64,000 nt of DNA, from contig NZ_CP009122.1 of NCBI RefSeq assembly GCF_000803645.1, positions 3,510,501 to 3,574,500 of the forward strand, written 5' to 3'. Below the pieces are notes generated by a model. That model was not told the DNA's origin. It was given only the letters and a program-made list of their open reading frames with translations, and did not search any database. The stretch is from Sphingopyxis fribergensis (GTDB lineage Bacteria > Pseudomonadota > Alphaproteobacteria > Sphingomonadales > Sphingomonadaceae). Of this stretch, positions 24,396 through 32,789 are shown piece after piece; the first letter of the stretch is position 1, and each line of letters starts with the position of its first letter. A program made the position numbers and the translations under genes.

Positions 24396-26138
24396 ATGAC
24401 CTATACGCCGCCCACCACCGAACAGCTCTTCGTCCTCAACCATATCGCGCGCATCGACGCGATGGCGCAGCATGATCGTTTCGCCGCCGCGACCCCCGAC
24501 ATGGTCGAGGCGATCGTTGCGGGCATCGGCGAGTTTGCCGCCGAGGTCTATGCGCCGCTCAACCGCATCGGCGATACGGTCAATCCCAAATGGGACAATG
24601 GCAAGGTCACGATGCCGCCGGGCTTCAAGGACGCGTATAAACAGTTCGTCGAAGCGGGTTGGGGCAGCATCGACGGTCCCGGCGAATATGGCGGACAGGA
24701 CCTGCCCTTCACCCTCGCGACCGTCGTGATCGAGGCGCTCGGCAGCGCGAACATGGGCTTTTCGCTGTGCAGCATCCTGACCCCCGGCGCGATCCACGCG
24801 CTGATGGCCTATGGCACCGAGGAACAGCGGCAGACATGGCTCCCGAAGCTGGTCACCGGCGAGTGGAACGGCACGATGAACCTGACCGAGCCCGCCGCGG
24901 GCAGCGACGTCGGCGCGCTGCGCTCGACGGCGGAAAAGGTCACCGAAGGCCCCAACGCCGGCCTCTACAAGATCAAAGGCCAAAAAATCTTCATCACCTT
25001 CGGCGAGCATGACCTCACCGACAATATCGTCCACCTCGTCCTCGCGCGCACCCCCGGCGCGCCCGAGGGGACGCGCGGCATCTCGCTCTTCCTCGTCCCC
25101 AAATACCGCCTCGACGAAGGCGGCATTCCGACGATCAGCAACGGCGTCCATTGCGCCTCGATCGAACATAAGCTCGGCATCCATGGCTCGCCGACCGCGG
25201 TGATGGTCTATGGCGAAGACGAAGATTGCCTCGGCGAGATTGTCGGCGACGAAATGGGCGGGATGCGCGCGATGTTCGTGATGATGAACAACGCGCGGCT
25301 GATGATCGGGTGCCAGGGCATCCAGATCGGCGAGCGCGCGACGCAGCAGGCGCAGCGCTTCGCCGCCGAGCGCGTCCAGTCGGCGCTCGCGGGGTCGCCC
25401 GACCGAACGCCCGTCACGATCGACCAGCACCCCGACGTGCGCCGGATGCTGTGGCGGATGCGCGCGCAGACCGAGGCGGCCCGCGCGCTGACCTATTATG
25501 CCGCGGCGCAGATCGACTTTGGCAAGCTGGGCGACGAGGCCGCCGCGATGCGCGCCGACATCCTCATCCCGCTCGTCAAGGCGCACGCGACCGACATCGG
25601 CTGCGAGGTCGCGAGCCTCGGCATTCAGGTGCATGGCGGCATGGGCTTCATCGAGGAAACCGGCGCCGCGCAGCATTATCGCGACGCGCGTATCGCGCCG
25701 ATCTACGAAGGCACCAACGGCATCCAGGCGGCGGACCTGGTGGGCCGCAAGCTCGGTATGGCGGGCGGCGATCTTGTTCGCGGCCTGATCGACGACATCG
25801 CGCACGGTGCCGCCGAATTCCCCGAATTGCAGCAGCTCGTCGACGCGTGCCGCGCGGTCACCGACTGGATGGTCGGCGCGAACACCGCCGACCGGCTCGC
25901 GGGAAGCTATCCCTATCTCACCATGCACGCCACGGCGACGTGCGGCTGGCTGATGGCGATCCAGCACAAGGCGGCGCGCGCCGCGCTGGGCGAAGGCCAA
26001 GGCGACCGCGCCTTCCTCGAAGCGAAGATCGTCTCGACGCGCTTCTACCTCGAACAGATCGTCCCAGCGGCGACCGGCCTCGCAGCCTCTGCGCGCGCGG
26101 GCGACGCGGCGCTGGAGGCGCTTCCGGCAATCGCCTGA
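24396..26138 (+). CDS. Acyl-CoA dehydrogenase (DmdC-like)
   Basis: A 580-residue flavoprotein of the acyl-CoA dehydrogenase family. Typical regions are GEWNGTMNLTEPAAGSDVGAL (about 164-184, FAD binding), GIHGSPTAVMVYGE (about 262), and the catalytic glutamate segment RIAPIYEGTNGIQAADLVGRK (about 430-450). The extra C-terminal domain and length near 600 match the DmdC/large acyl-CoA dehydrogenase branch. The frame is open upstream, but the ATG at 24396 (MTYTPPTTEQLFVL) matches the family N-terminus. It oxidises an acyl-CoA, and chain specificity is unknown. Confidence 0.9.
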   Translation: MTYTPPTTEQLFVLNHIARIDAMAQHDRFAAATPDMVEAIVAGIGEFAAEVYAPLNRIGDTVNPKWDNGKVTMPPGFKDAYKQFVEAGWGSIDGPGEYGGQDLPFTLATVVIEALGSANMGFSLCSILTPGAIHALMAYGTEEQRQTWLPKLVTGEWNGTMNLTEPAAGSDVGALRSTAEKVTEGPNAGLYKIKGQKIFITFGEHDLTDNIVHLVLARTPGAPEGTRGISLFLVPKYRLDEGGIPTISNGVHCASIEHKLGIHGSPTAVMVYGEDEDCLGEIVGDEMGGMRAMFVMMNNARLMIGCQGIQIGERATQQAQRFAAERVQSALAGSPDRTPVTIDQHPDVRRMLWRMRAQTEAARALTYYAAAQIDFGKLGDEAAAMRADILIPLVKAHATDIGCEVASLGIQVHGGMGFIEETGAAQHYRDARIAPIYEGTNGIQAADLVGRKLGMAGGDLVRGLIDDIAHGAAEFPELQQLVDACRAVTDWMVGANTADRLAGSYPYLTMHATATCGWLMAIQHKAARAALGEGQGDRAFLEAKIVSTRFYLEQIVPAATGLAASARAGDAALEALPAIA

Positions 26139-26252
26139 ATCTCCCGGAATCCTGCGCCTTGCACCATATCGACCGGCGCAGGATTTCATTCATAATTAAC
26201 GCGATGATAACCATCTGCGACTAGGCACGACCGGCAATTGCTGGAGACGTGC

Positions 26253-28544
26253 GTGCCCATTCCGGTCAAAAGTCTGATCATCAGCTGGCGGGCGCTCGCG
26301 CTTTCGCTGCTGCTCAGCTTGGTCGCGGGTATCAGCGGCTTTGGCGAATTGCCTGATCGCTTGATCGCGATGGCGACAAGCCGCGTCGCATATCGCGATG
26401 TATCGGGCGATATCGTGGTGGTCGGCATCGACGATCGAACTTTAGCCGAATCCCGTGATGGCGAATTCACGCGGCATGATCACGCCCGGTTGATACGCGC
26501 CGTCGATCGCGCCGATGCGAAGCGCCTTTTCATCGATTTCGACTATGAGCGCCCCGACAACAATGGGGGACTGGAAAACGTCAGCGCGGCGGTGCGCAGC
26601 ATGGGCGACCGGGTCGTGCTCGCCGTCCCGACGCGATCGGTGCCCGGCACCGATCAGCTTGTTACCATTTTTCCCGATGCCTCTTTCGGCGATCGCGCCA
26701 AGCGCGCCAGCATCGCGTGGGAATATCAGTTTTGGCAGGTATGGGACGTCCCGTTGATGTACCTCGCCGATGGAAAGTTGCTGCCCAGTTTCGCCGCCAT
26801 CATGGCAGACAAATCGGAACGCGCGCCTTCGCAGTTCCGCATCGATTTCTCCTACCGAACAAACAGCATCCGCCAATATAGCGCGATCGACGTCATCGAC
26901 GGCACGGTCGGCGCAAAGCAATTGTCGGGCAAGGAGGTCATCTTTGCACCCACGGCATCGCGGCTTGAAGATCGTCATTATTTGCCTGGACACGACATGG
27001 TTCCGGGCGCCTATATTCATTTGATCGCCGCCGAAACGCTGCGGCGGGGCGATCCGGTCAACCTCGGGTGGCTACCGCCATTGGGGCTTGCGTTGATTCT
27101 GACATTGCCCTTCCTCCTGCGCCGCAGCAACCGGTGGTTCAGCGTCTTCGGGTTGGCTGCGTCGGTCGCCCTCATCGGGGCGCAATTGCTGCTCGCAACG
27201 CAACTCGTCACGGTTTCCTCCGGCGCTGCATTATTCTTCCTCCTGGCTATCGGCTCCAACGTGTCGCGAGCCCGACGCCGCAACTCCGCTCAGCGCGAGA
27301 ACCCCGTTTCTGGCTTGCCGAATTTCGAGGCGTTGCGCTCGCTGCCGCCCTTTGGCAGTGCGACGGTCGTCGCAGCCAAGGTCGTTAATTTCGAGGATCT
27401 CGCCGCCTTCATTCCGGGCGACGGCATCGGCAGGCTCGTCGAGCAGGTCACGCGCCGACTCCAACTCGCCTCGCAGGGCACGACGCTCCACCACGATCTC
27501 GACGGCACCTTTGCCTGGCTCGTCCCCTATTATCAGCATAGCCAGATCGAGGGGCAGCTGGCGGGCCTCGCCGCGCTGTTCAACGCGCCGCTTACGATCG
27601 GCGAGCTGCGCGTCGACGTTGCGATCGCCTTCGGCGTCAACGACGAGTTCGAGGGCTCGAACGCGCAGCGCCTCGCCGCGGCGCTCGTCGCCGCCGAGCG
27701 CGCAATCCGTACGCGCTCGCTGTGGACCAAATATACGCCGCGGCAGAAAGACGATGCCGGCTGGCAGCTTTCCTTCCACTCGCAGCTCGAGGATGCGCTG
27801 ACCGGCGGCGACATCTGGGTCGCCTTCCAGCCGCAATATGCCATCGCGACGCAGCAGCTCGTCGGCGTGGAAGCGCTCGCGCGCTGGACGCACCCAGTGC
27901 GCGGCCCGATCCCGCCCGACGAGTTCATCGTCCAGGCCGAAAAGAGCCAGGACATCTATCGTCTCACCCTGTTTGTGATGGATCAGGCGATCCGCTCGGC
28001 CGCCCAGATCAACGACCGCGGCGTCCACATCAACATGTCGGTCAATCTGTCGGCCAGCCTGCTCGACCACAGCGACCTCGTCGGCACGATCCGCGTCATG
28101 CTCACCGCGCACCATCTGCCGCCGGAAAGGCTCACGATCGAGATTACCGAAACCGCGCAGATCGAAAACAGCCGGCAAGCGCGCCAGACGCTCGCCCAAC
28201 TACGCCGGACCGGCATCCGCCTGTCGATCGACGATTATGGCACCGGCCAGTCGAACCTCGAATATCTGACCGAGATCGAGGCCGACGAAATCAAGATCGA
28301 CAAGCGATTTGTGATGACGATGCGCGATTCGCAGCGGAACCTCGAAGTCGTGAAATCGACGATCGATCTTGCGCACCGCCTTGGCGCCGTCGCGGTCGCC
28401 GAAGGCATCGAAGACGGGGAAACCATGGCGCTTCTCGCCAGCCTCGGCTGCGATGTCGGACAAGGCTATCATCTTGGAAAACCGCAACTTTTTTCCGAGC
28501 TGATCGCGACCCTCTCGACCGCTCCCCAGAACCGCACCGCATAA
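26253..28544 (+). CDS. CHASE2 sensor with degenerate GGDEF and EAL phosphodiesterase domains
   Basis: A 763-residue inner-membrane signalling protein. Order: helix (about 10-26), periplasmic CHASE2 domain (about 30-260), three helices (about 270-335), a degenerate GGDEF domain (about 350-505, with HDLDGTFAWL where the GGDEF loop should be), and an EAL domain (about 515-755). The EAL residues are complete: EALARW, VNLSASLL, IEITETA, SIDDYGTGQSN, EIKIDKRF, VAEGIED and GYHLGKPQ, so c-di-GMP hydrolysis is expected. GTG at 26253 follows GGAG by 6 bases and is preferred over a TTG at 26238. The CHASE2 ligand is unknown. Confidence 0.88.
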   Translation: MPIPVKSLIISWRALALSLLLSLVAGISGFGELPDRLIAMATSRVAYRDVSGDIVVVGIDDRTLAESRDGEFTRHDHARLIRAVDRADAKRLFIDFDYERPDNNGGLENVSAAVRSMGDRVVLAVPTRSVPGTDQLVTIFPDASFGDRAKRASIAWEYQFWQVWDVPLMYLADGKLLPSFAAIMADKSERAPSQFRIDFSYRTNSIRQYSAIDVIDGTVGAKQLSGKEVIFAPTASRLEDRHYLPGHDMVPGAYIHLIAAETLRRGDPVNLGWLPPLGLALILTLPFLLRRSNRWFSVFGLAASVALIGAQLLLATQLVTVSSGAALFFLLAIGSNVSRARRRNSAQRENPVSGLPNFEALRSLPPFGSATVVAAKVVNFEDLAAFIPGDGIGRLVEQVTRRLQLASQGTTLHHDLDGTFAWLVPYYQHSQIEGQLAGLAALFNAPLTIGELRVDVAIAFGVNDEFEGSNAQRLAAALVAAERAIRTRSLWTKYTPRQKDDAGWQLSFHSQLEDALTGGDIWVAFQPQYAIATQQLVGVEALARWTHPVRGPIPPDEFIVQAEKSQDIYRLTLFVMDQAIRSAAQINDRGVHINMSVNLSASLLDHSDLVGTIRVMLTAHHLPPERLTIEITETAQIENSRQARQTLAQLRRTGIRLSIDDYGTGQSNLEYLTEIEADEIKIDKRFVMTMRDSQRNLEVVKSTIDLAHRLGAVAVAEGIEDGETMALLASLGCDVGQGYHLGKPQLFSELIATLSTAPQNRTA

Positions 28545-28652
28545 CTGCCAAACTGGCGGCAATGTTTATAGTTAAGACTCGATTTACCTTACTAATTAAG
28601 GTATATGCTCCGTTAACTGTTCCTCGTGGGCAGTGCGAACAGGAGATTTATC

Positions 28653-28715
28653 ATGGGTTGGTTTTGGCGATTCATGGGTGGCGGCGGTACCGATAGCGGT
28701 GGCGGTCAGGCTTAA
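28653..28715 (+). CDS. 20-residue small protein, unknown
   Basis: A tiny ORF encodes MGWFWRFMGGGGTDSGGGQA and ends in TAA. AGGAG stands 7 bases before the ATG, a near-ideal ribosome binding site. A strong Rho-independent terminator starts 20 bp after the stop, and the preceding 100 bp is unusually AT-rich, so it looks like a discrete monocistronic gene of about 180 bases. The N-terminus is aromatic and amphipathic (WFWRF) and the rest is Gly-rich. It does not overlap or lead directly into nrdA, which starts 570 bp later. The function is unknown. It could also be a leader peptide of a small RNA. Confidence 0.55.
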   Translation: MGWFWRFMGGGGTDSGGGQA

Positions 28716-28734
28716 CCTGGAACGAATTTGAGGA

Positions 28735-28769
28735 TGGGGCTCCGGCATCGCCGGGGCCCTTTCTTTTTG
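28735..28769 (+). terminator. Rho-independent terminator after the 20-residue ORF
   Basis: GGGGCTCCGGC and GCCGGGGCCC pair across ATC, followed by TTTCTTTTT. It closes the small-peptide transcript and isolates nrdA. Confidence 0.85.
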
Positions 28770-28903
28770 CCTCGCGTCCGTGGGCCCAGTCCGGCCACCC
28801 GACGCCATATCGCGACGCGCATGCGCCAAAGTGCGTCACCGACGTCATCTTTCGGCCCGATCTTCGCACCCGAAAATCTCGTTTTTTTGACCCGCTCGGC
28901 CTA

Positions 28904-28933
28904 ATCTCGCGCCATCTCGCGCCATCTCGCGCT
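28904..28933. repeat. Three tandem 10-bp repeats
   Basis: ATCTCGCGCC, ATCTCGCGCC, ATCTCGCGCT in direct succession. They lie in the 569-bp gene-free stretch 28716-29284, which otherwise contains only the terminator and the nrdA promoter region. Confidence 0.7.
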
Positions 28934-29036
28934 AACCCGCGGAAAGGCTGGCGCGACGCCGCGCGCTCGTGCATCAGCCGCGACGAGACGAATCAAATTA
29001 TCGACGAGTTGAGTCCCCAAATTGTCATTTAGCGTC

Positions 29037-29066
29037 TTGCATCGCAGCGCCGACGTGGCACTATAG
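29037..29066 (+). promoter_or_regulatory. Candidate nrdA promoter
   Basis: TTGCAT and CTATAG/ACTATA are separated by 17-18 bases about 220 bp before the nrdA start. This would give a 5' leader of roughly 210 bases, in which no NrdR-box-like dyad was found. Assignment is by eye only. Confidence 0.35.
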
Positions 29067-29284
29067 GTGGTGGGTCAACCACGGGGGCACCCCAAGAAAT
29101 AGTATTCGGCTGTAAGTGGCGGATTTCCGTCGTCCATCGCATATGGACACGGGAAAACCCTCCTTGCGCCCAAAATAAGTGCCCACGCGGACAGGTTTAA
29201 ATGCTAAGACCGGGGCTTCGCCCTGAGTCGAACAAGACAGGAACAAAGCGCACCGGGTGCGCGTTCAAATCGGGGGCGAATAAG

Positions 29285-31237
29285 ATGGATTTTCGGGAAA
29301 CGGAACGAGTGGAGACGAACGACGTGGCGACGGTGGAACTGGCAAAGAATGACGCTCCGGCAGCGCCCGAATCGAAGGGCGAATCGGCAGCCGATGCCGC
29401 GCCCGCGGCAAAGCTGAACGACAGCAGCGAGTCCAAGGTCCACGCGCGCCGGTTCGACATCGTGACCGACAAGAGCCGCGACGCGCTGCTCACCGATTTC
29501 GGCAAGGAAACGCTTGAGGATCGCTACCTCCTCCCCGGCGAATCCTATCAGGATCTGTTCGCGCGCGTCGCGTCGGCCTATGCCGACGATCAGGATCATG
29601 CGCAGCGCCTGTACGACTATATCTCGAAGCTGTGGTTCATGCCCGCCACCCCCGTTCTCTCGAACGGCGGCACCGGCCGCGGCCTGCCGATCAGCTGCTA
29701 TCTGAACTCGGTCCCCGACAGCCTCGAGGGCATTGTCGAGACGTGGAACGAGAATGTCTGGCTCGCCAGCCGCGGCGGCGGCATCGGCACCTATTGGGGC
29801 AGCGTGCGCGGCATCGGCGAGCCCGTGGGGCTCAACGGCAAGACCAGCGGCATCATCCCCTTCGTCCGCGTGATGGACTCGCTCACCCTCGCGATCAGCC
29901 AGGGCAGCCTCCGCCGCGGTTCAGCCGCCTGCTATCTCGACATCTCGCATCCCGAGATCGAGGAGTTTCTCGAAATCCGCAAGCCATCGGGCGACTTCAA
30001 CCGCAAGGCGCTGAACCTGCACCACGGCGTCCTCATCACCGACGAATTCATGGAAGCCGTCCGCGACGGCGCCGAATTCAACCTCCGCAGCCCCAAGGAC
30101 CAGAGCGTCCGCGGCAGCGTCGACGCGCGTTCGCTGTTCCAGAAGCTTGTCGAAACGCGCCTCGCGACGGGCGAGCCCTACATCATCTTCATCGACCAGG
30201 TGAACCGCATGATGCCCAAGCATCACCGCGATCTCGGCCTCAAGGTCACCACCTCGAACCTCTGCTCGGAAATCACCCTCCCCACCGGCCGCGACCATCT
30301 CGGCAACGATCGCACCGCGGTCTGCTGCCTCTCGTCGCTCAACCTTGAAACCTGGGACGAGTGGAACGGCGACAAGGGCTTCATCGAGGATGTCATGCGC
30401 ATGCTCGACAATGTCCTGCAGGACTATATCGACCGCGCCCCGCCCGAAATGGCGCGCGCCAAATATAGCGCCAGCCGCGAACGCTCGGTCGGCCTCGGCG
30501 TCATGGGCTTCCACAGCTTCCTGCAAGCGCGCGGCCTGCCGTTCGAGGGCGCGATGGCGAAATCGTCGAACCTGCGCGTCTTCAAGCATATCCGCGCGCA
30601 GGTCGATCAGGCGTCGATGCTGCTCGCCAAGGAACGCGGCCCCTGCCCCGACGCCGCCGATCAGGGGGTGATGGAGCGTTTCAGCTGCAAGATGGCGATC
30701 GCGCCGACCGCGTCGATTTCGATCATCTGCGGCGGCACCAGCGCGTGCATCGAGCCGATCCCGGCGAACATCTACACGCACAAGACGCTCTCGGGCAGCT
30801 TCTCGATCCGCAACCCGCATCTGGAAGCGCTGCTGGTCGACAAGGCGAAGAACAGCGACAATATCTGGAACTCGATCCTCGAAAAGGGCGGCAGCGTCCA
30901 GCACCTCGACTTCCTGACGCAGGACGAAAAGGATTGCTTCAAGACCAGCTTCGAGATCGACCAGCGCTGGCTGCTCGAACTCGCCGCCGACCGCACGCCG
31001 TACATCGATCAGGCCGCGTCGCTGAACCTGTTCATCCCCGCCGACGTCGAGAAATGGGACCTGCTCATGCTCCACTATCGCGCCTGGGAACTCGGCATCA
31101 AATCGCTCTATTATCTCCGCTCGAAATCGGTCCAGCGCGCCGGCTTCGCGGGCGGGGTCGAGGCCGACAACACCGCCGAGGCGCCGGTGTATCAGCTGGA
31201 GAGCACCGATTACGACGAGTGCCTGGCCTGCCAGTAA
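29285..31237 (+). CDS. nrdA: Ribonucleoside-diphosphate reductase, alpha subunit (class I)
   Basis: A 650-residue catalytic subunit that reduces ribonucleotides for DNA synthesis. The redox cysteine pair is in LPISCYLNS and AVCCLSSLN, the thiyl-radical Cys is in SNLCSEITLP, the radical-transfer tyrosines are in SLYYLRSKS, and the C-terminal thiol pair is DECLACQ. An Ala/Glu/Ser-rich tail of about 55 residues replaces the ATP-cone, so allosteric activity control seems absent. The ATG at 29285 gives MDFRETERVETND. An upstream start is possible but reads into non-conserved sequence. nrdB follows after 119 bp. Confidence 0.95.
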   Translation: MDFRETERVETNDVATVELAKNDAPAAPESKGESAADAAPAAKLNDSSESKVHARRFDIVTDKSRDALLTDFGKETLEDRYLLPGESYQDLFARVASAYADDQDHAQRLYDYISKLWFMPATPVLSNGGTGRGLPISCYLNSVPDSLEGIVETWNENVWLASRGGGIGTYWGSVRGIGEPVGLNGKTSGIIPFVRVMDSLTLAISQGSLRRGSAACYLDISHPEIEEFLEIRKPSGDFNRKALNLHHGVLITDEFMEAVRDGAEFNLRSPKDQSVRGSVDARSLFQKLVETRLATGEPYIIFIDQVNRMMPKHHRDLGLKVTTSNLCSEITLPTGRDHLGNDRTAVCCLSSLNLETWDEWNGDKGFIEDVMRMLDNVLQDYIDRAPPEMARAKYSASRERSVGLGVMGFHSFLQARGLPFEGAMAKSSNLRVFKHIRAQVDQASMLLAKERGPCPDAADQGVMERFSCKMAIAPTASISIICGGTSACIEPIPANIYTHKTLSGSFSIRNPHLEALLVDKAKNSDNIWNSILEKGGSVQHLDFLTQDEKDCFKTSFEIDQRWLLELAADRTPYIDQAASLNLFIPADVEKWDLLMLHYRAWELGIKSLYYLRSKSVQRAGFAGGVEADNTAEAPVYQLESTDYDECLACQ

Positions 31238-31251
31238 AGCTTACCCTCCCT

Positions 31252-31330
31252 CGTCACCCCGGACTTGATCCGGGGTCCACGCGGGGGAGCCAACCCATCG
31301 ATGAATTCCGGCTTTCGCCGGAATGACGAA
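31252..31330. repeat. Palindromic repeat, CCCCGGACTTGATCCGGGG type
   Basis: The unit pairs TCGTCACCCCGGACTTGATC with a reverse arm ending TTCGCCGGAATGACGA. It sits between nrdA and nrdB, so both would be carried on the nrdAB transcript and could form a hairpin that sets their ratio. Confidence 0.75.
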
Positions 31331-31356
31331 AAAAATCTGACCCGAGGATAGCCGCC

Positions 31357-32421
31357 ATGCCGTTGTTAGAATCCCGCAACACCTACAAGCCCTTCGAATA
31401 CCCCTGGGCGTTCGATTTCTGGAAGCGCCAGCAGCAGATCCACTGGGTTCCCGAGGAAGTGCCGCTGGGCGAGGATTGCCGCGACTGGGCGCAGAAGATC
31501 AGCGACCATGAACGCAATCTGCTCACCCAGATTTTCCGCTTCTTCACCCAGGCCGATATCGAGGTGCAGGATTGCTACCACGACAAATATGGCCGCGTGT
31601 TCAAGCCGACCGAGATCAAGATGATGCTGACCGCGTTCAGCAACATGGAAACCGTGCATATCGCGGCGTACAGCCACCTGCTCGACACCATCGGCATGCC
31701 CGAAAGCGAATATGGCATGTTCCTCGAATATGACGAGATGCGCGCCAAGCACGACTATATGCAGCAGTTCGGCGTCGACAATGACGAAGACATTGCCCGC
31801 ACCCTCGCGATGTTCGGCGGCTTTACCGAGGGGCTTCAGCTCTTCGCCAGCTTCGCGATGCTGATGAACTTCCCGCGCTTCAACAAGATGAAGGGCATGG
31901 GCCAGATCGTCAGCTGGTCGATCCGCGACGAAAGCCTCCACTGCGAAGGCATCATCAAGCTGTTCCACGCCTTCACCAAGGAACGCGACTGCCTGACCAA
32001 GGCGGTGAAGGAAGACATCATCGACACCTGCCAGAAAACCGTGCGGCTCGAGGATGCGTTCATCGACCTCGCGTTCGAACAGGGCCCCGTCCCCGGCATG
32101 ACGCCGAAGGAAATCAAACGCTACATCCGCTATATCGCCGACTGGCGCCTGGGCCAGCTCGGGTTCCAGCCGATCTACATGATCGACGAACACCCCCTCC
32201 CCTGGCTCGCCCCGCTGCTCAACGGCGTCGAGCACGCCAATTTCTTCGAAACCCGCGCCACCGAATACAGCAAGGGCGCGACCCGCGGCGAGTGGAACAA
32301 CGTCTGGTCCAGCTTCGACAACCGCAAGAAAGCCAAGGCAAACGACGACGGCGCGCCCGTCATCACCGCCGAAACCGACGGCGACGACATGTTCAAACAA
32401 GCCGGCATCGCGGCGGAGTAA
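31357..32421 (+). CDS. nrdB: Ribonucleoside-diphosphate reductase, beta subunit (class I)
   Basis: A 354-residue diiron subunit. The E-x2-H-x3-Y core is conserved in NMETVHIAAYSHLLDTIG (about 107-124), with the Tyr at the radical position, and the second pair of ligands is in RDESLHCEGIIKLF (about 190-203). It partners NrdA, with the long C-terminal tail (DGDDMFKQAGIAAE) likely docking to it. Having the radical Tyr points to class Ia-type function. A palindromic repeat separates it from nrdA. Ribosome binding GAGGATAGCCGCC lies before the ATG. Confidence 0.95.
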   Translation: MPLLESRNTYKPFEYPWAFDFWKRQQQIHWVPEEVPLGEDCRDWAQKISDHERNLLTQIFRFFTQADIEVQDCYHDKYGRVFKPTEIKMMLTAFSNMETVHIAAYSHLLDTIGMPESEYGMFLEYDEMRAKHDYMQQFGVDNDEDIARTLAMFGGFTEGLQLFASFAMLMNFPRFNKMKGMGQIVSWSIRDESLHCEGIIKLFHAFTKERDCLTKAVKEDIIDTCQKTVRLEDAFIDLAFEQGPVPGMTPKEIKRYIRYIADWRLGQLGFQPIYMIDEHPLPWLAPLLNGVEHANFFETRATEYSKGATRGEWNNVWSSFDNRKKAKANDDGAPVITAETDGDDMFKQAGIAAE

Positions 32422-32434
32422 CGTCTTCCTGAAA

Positions 32435-32500
32435 ACCCCTCCCGCCTGCGGGAGGGGCAGCGAGACTTGGGAGCTTGCTCCCTAGTCGCAGCGGGGAGGG
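32435..32500. repeat. Palindromic repeat with CAGCGAGACTTG core
   Basis: CCCCTCCCGCCTGCGGGAGGGG forms one hairpin, followed by CAGCGAGACTTGGGAGCTTG and TCCCTAGTCGCAGCGG. The second part matches the reverse complement of 48362-48403 with a few changes. Confidence 0.75.
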
Positions 32501-32548
32501 CCACAGACGCCGAACCCCACGCGACCCAAACAAATCAAGGCCAACCAA

Positions 32549-32773
32549 ATGACCGAAAAACAAAAGCTCATCATCCTCAGCCAGCCGCAGCGCACGACCC
32601 TCGAAGGCCTGTCGAACCGCCGCCCCCAACTCCCCACCGACCCGATCCGCGACGAACTCGTCACGCTGGGTCTGGTGGTGAAACAGGGCGCCAAATGGGC
32701 GCTGACCCCGCAGGGCAAGAAGGTGCTGGCGGCGAGCTCGAACCGACGGAACGCGGGCGGGTTTTCGGTTTGA
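32549..32773 (+). CDS. Small hypothetical protein with winged-helix-like C-terminus
   Basis: A 74-residue cytoplasmic protein. The stretch IRDELVTLGLVVKQGAKWALTPQGKKVL resembles the recognition helix and wing of a small winged-helix domain. No family is recognised with certainty. There is no obvious strong ribosome binding site. It lies 127 bp after nrdB, behind a palindromic repeat, and 16 bp before the AT-rich HNH gene. It could be a regulator of that neighbour, but nothing in the sequence proves this. Confidence 0.6.
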   Translation: MTEKQKLIILSQPQRTTLEGLSNRRPQLPTDPIRDELVTLGLVVKQGAKWALTPQGKKVLAASSNRRNAGGFSV

Positions 32774-32789
32774 ATAAGATAATTTAGAA

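Noticed and set aside
24375..26189. A 604-codon open frame opposite the acyl-CoA dehydrogenase gene
   Set aside because: Antisense shadow with no domain. The plus-strand gene has clear family motifs.
28904..28933. CRISPR-like array
   Set aside because: The 10-bp units are contiguous with no spacers, and no cas gene is near.
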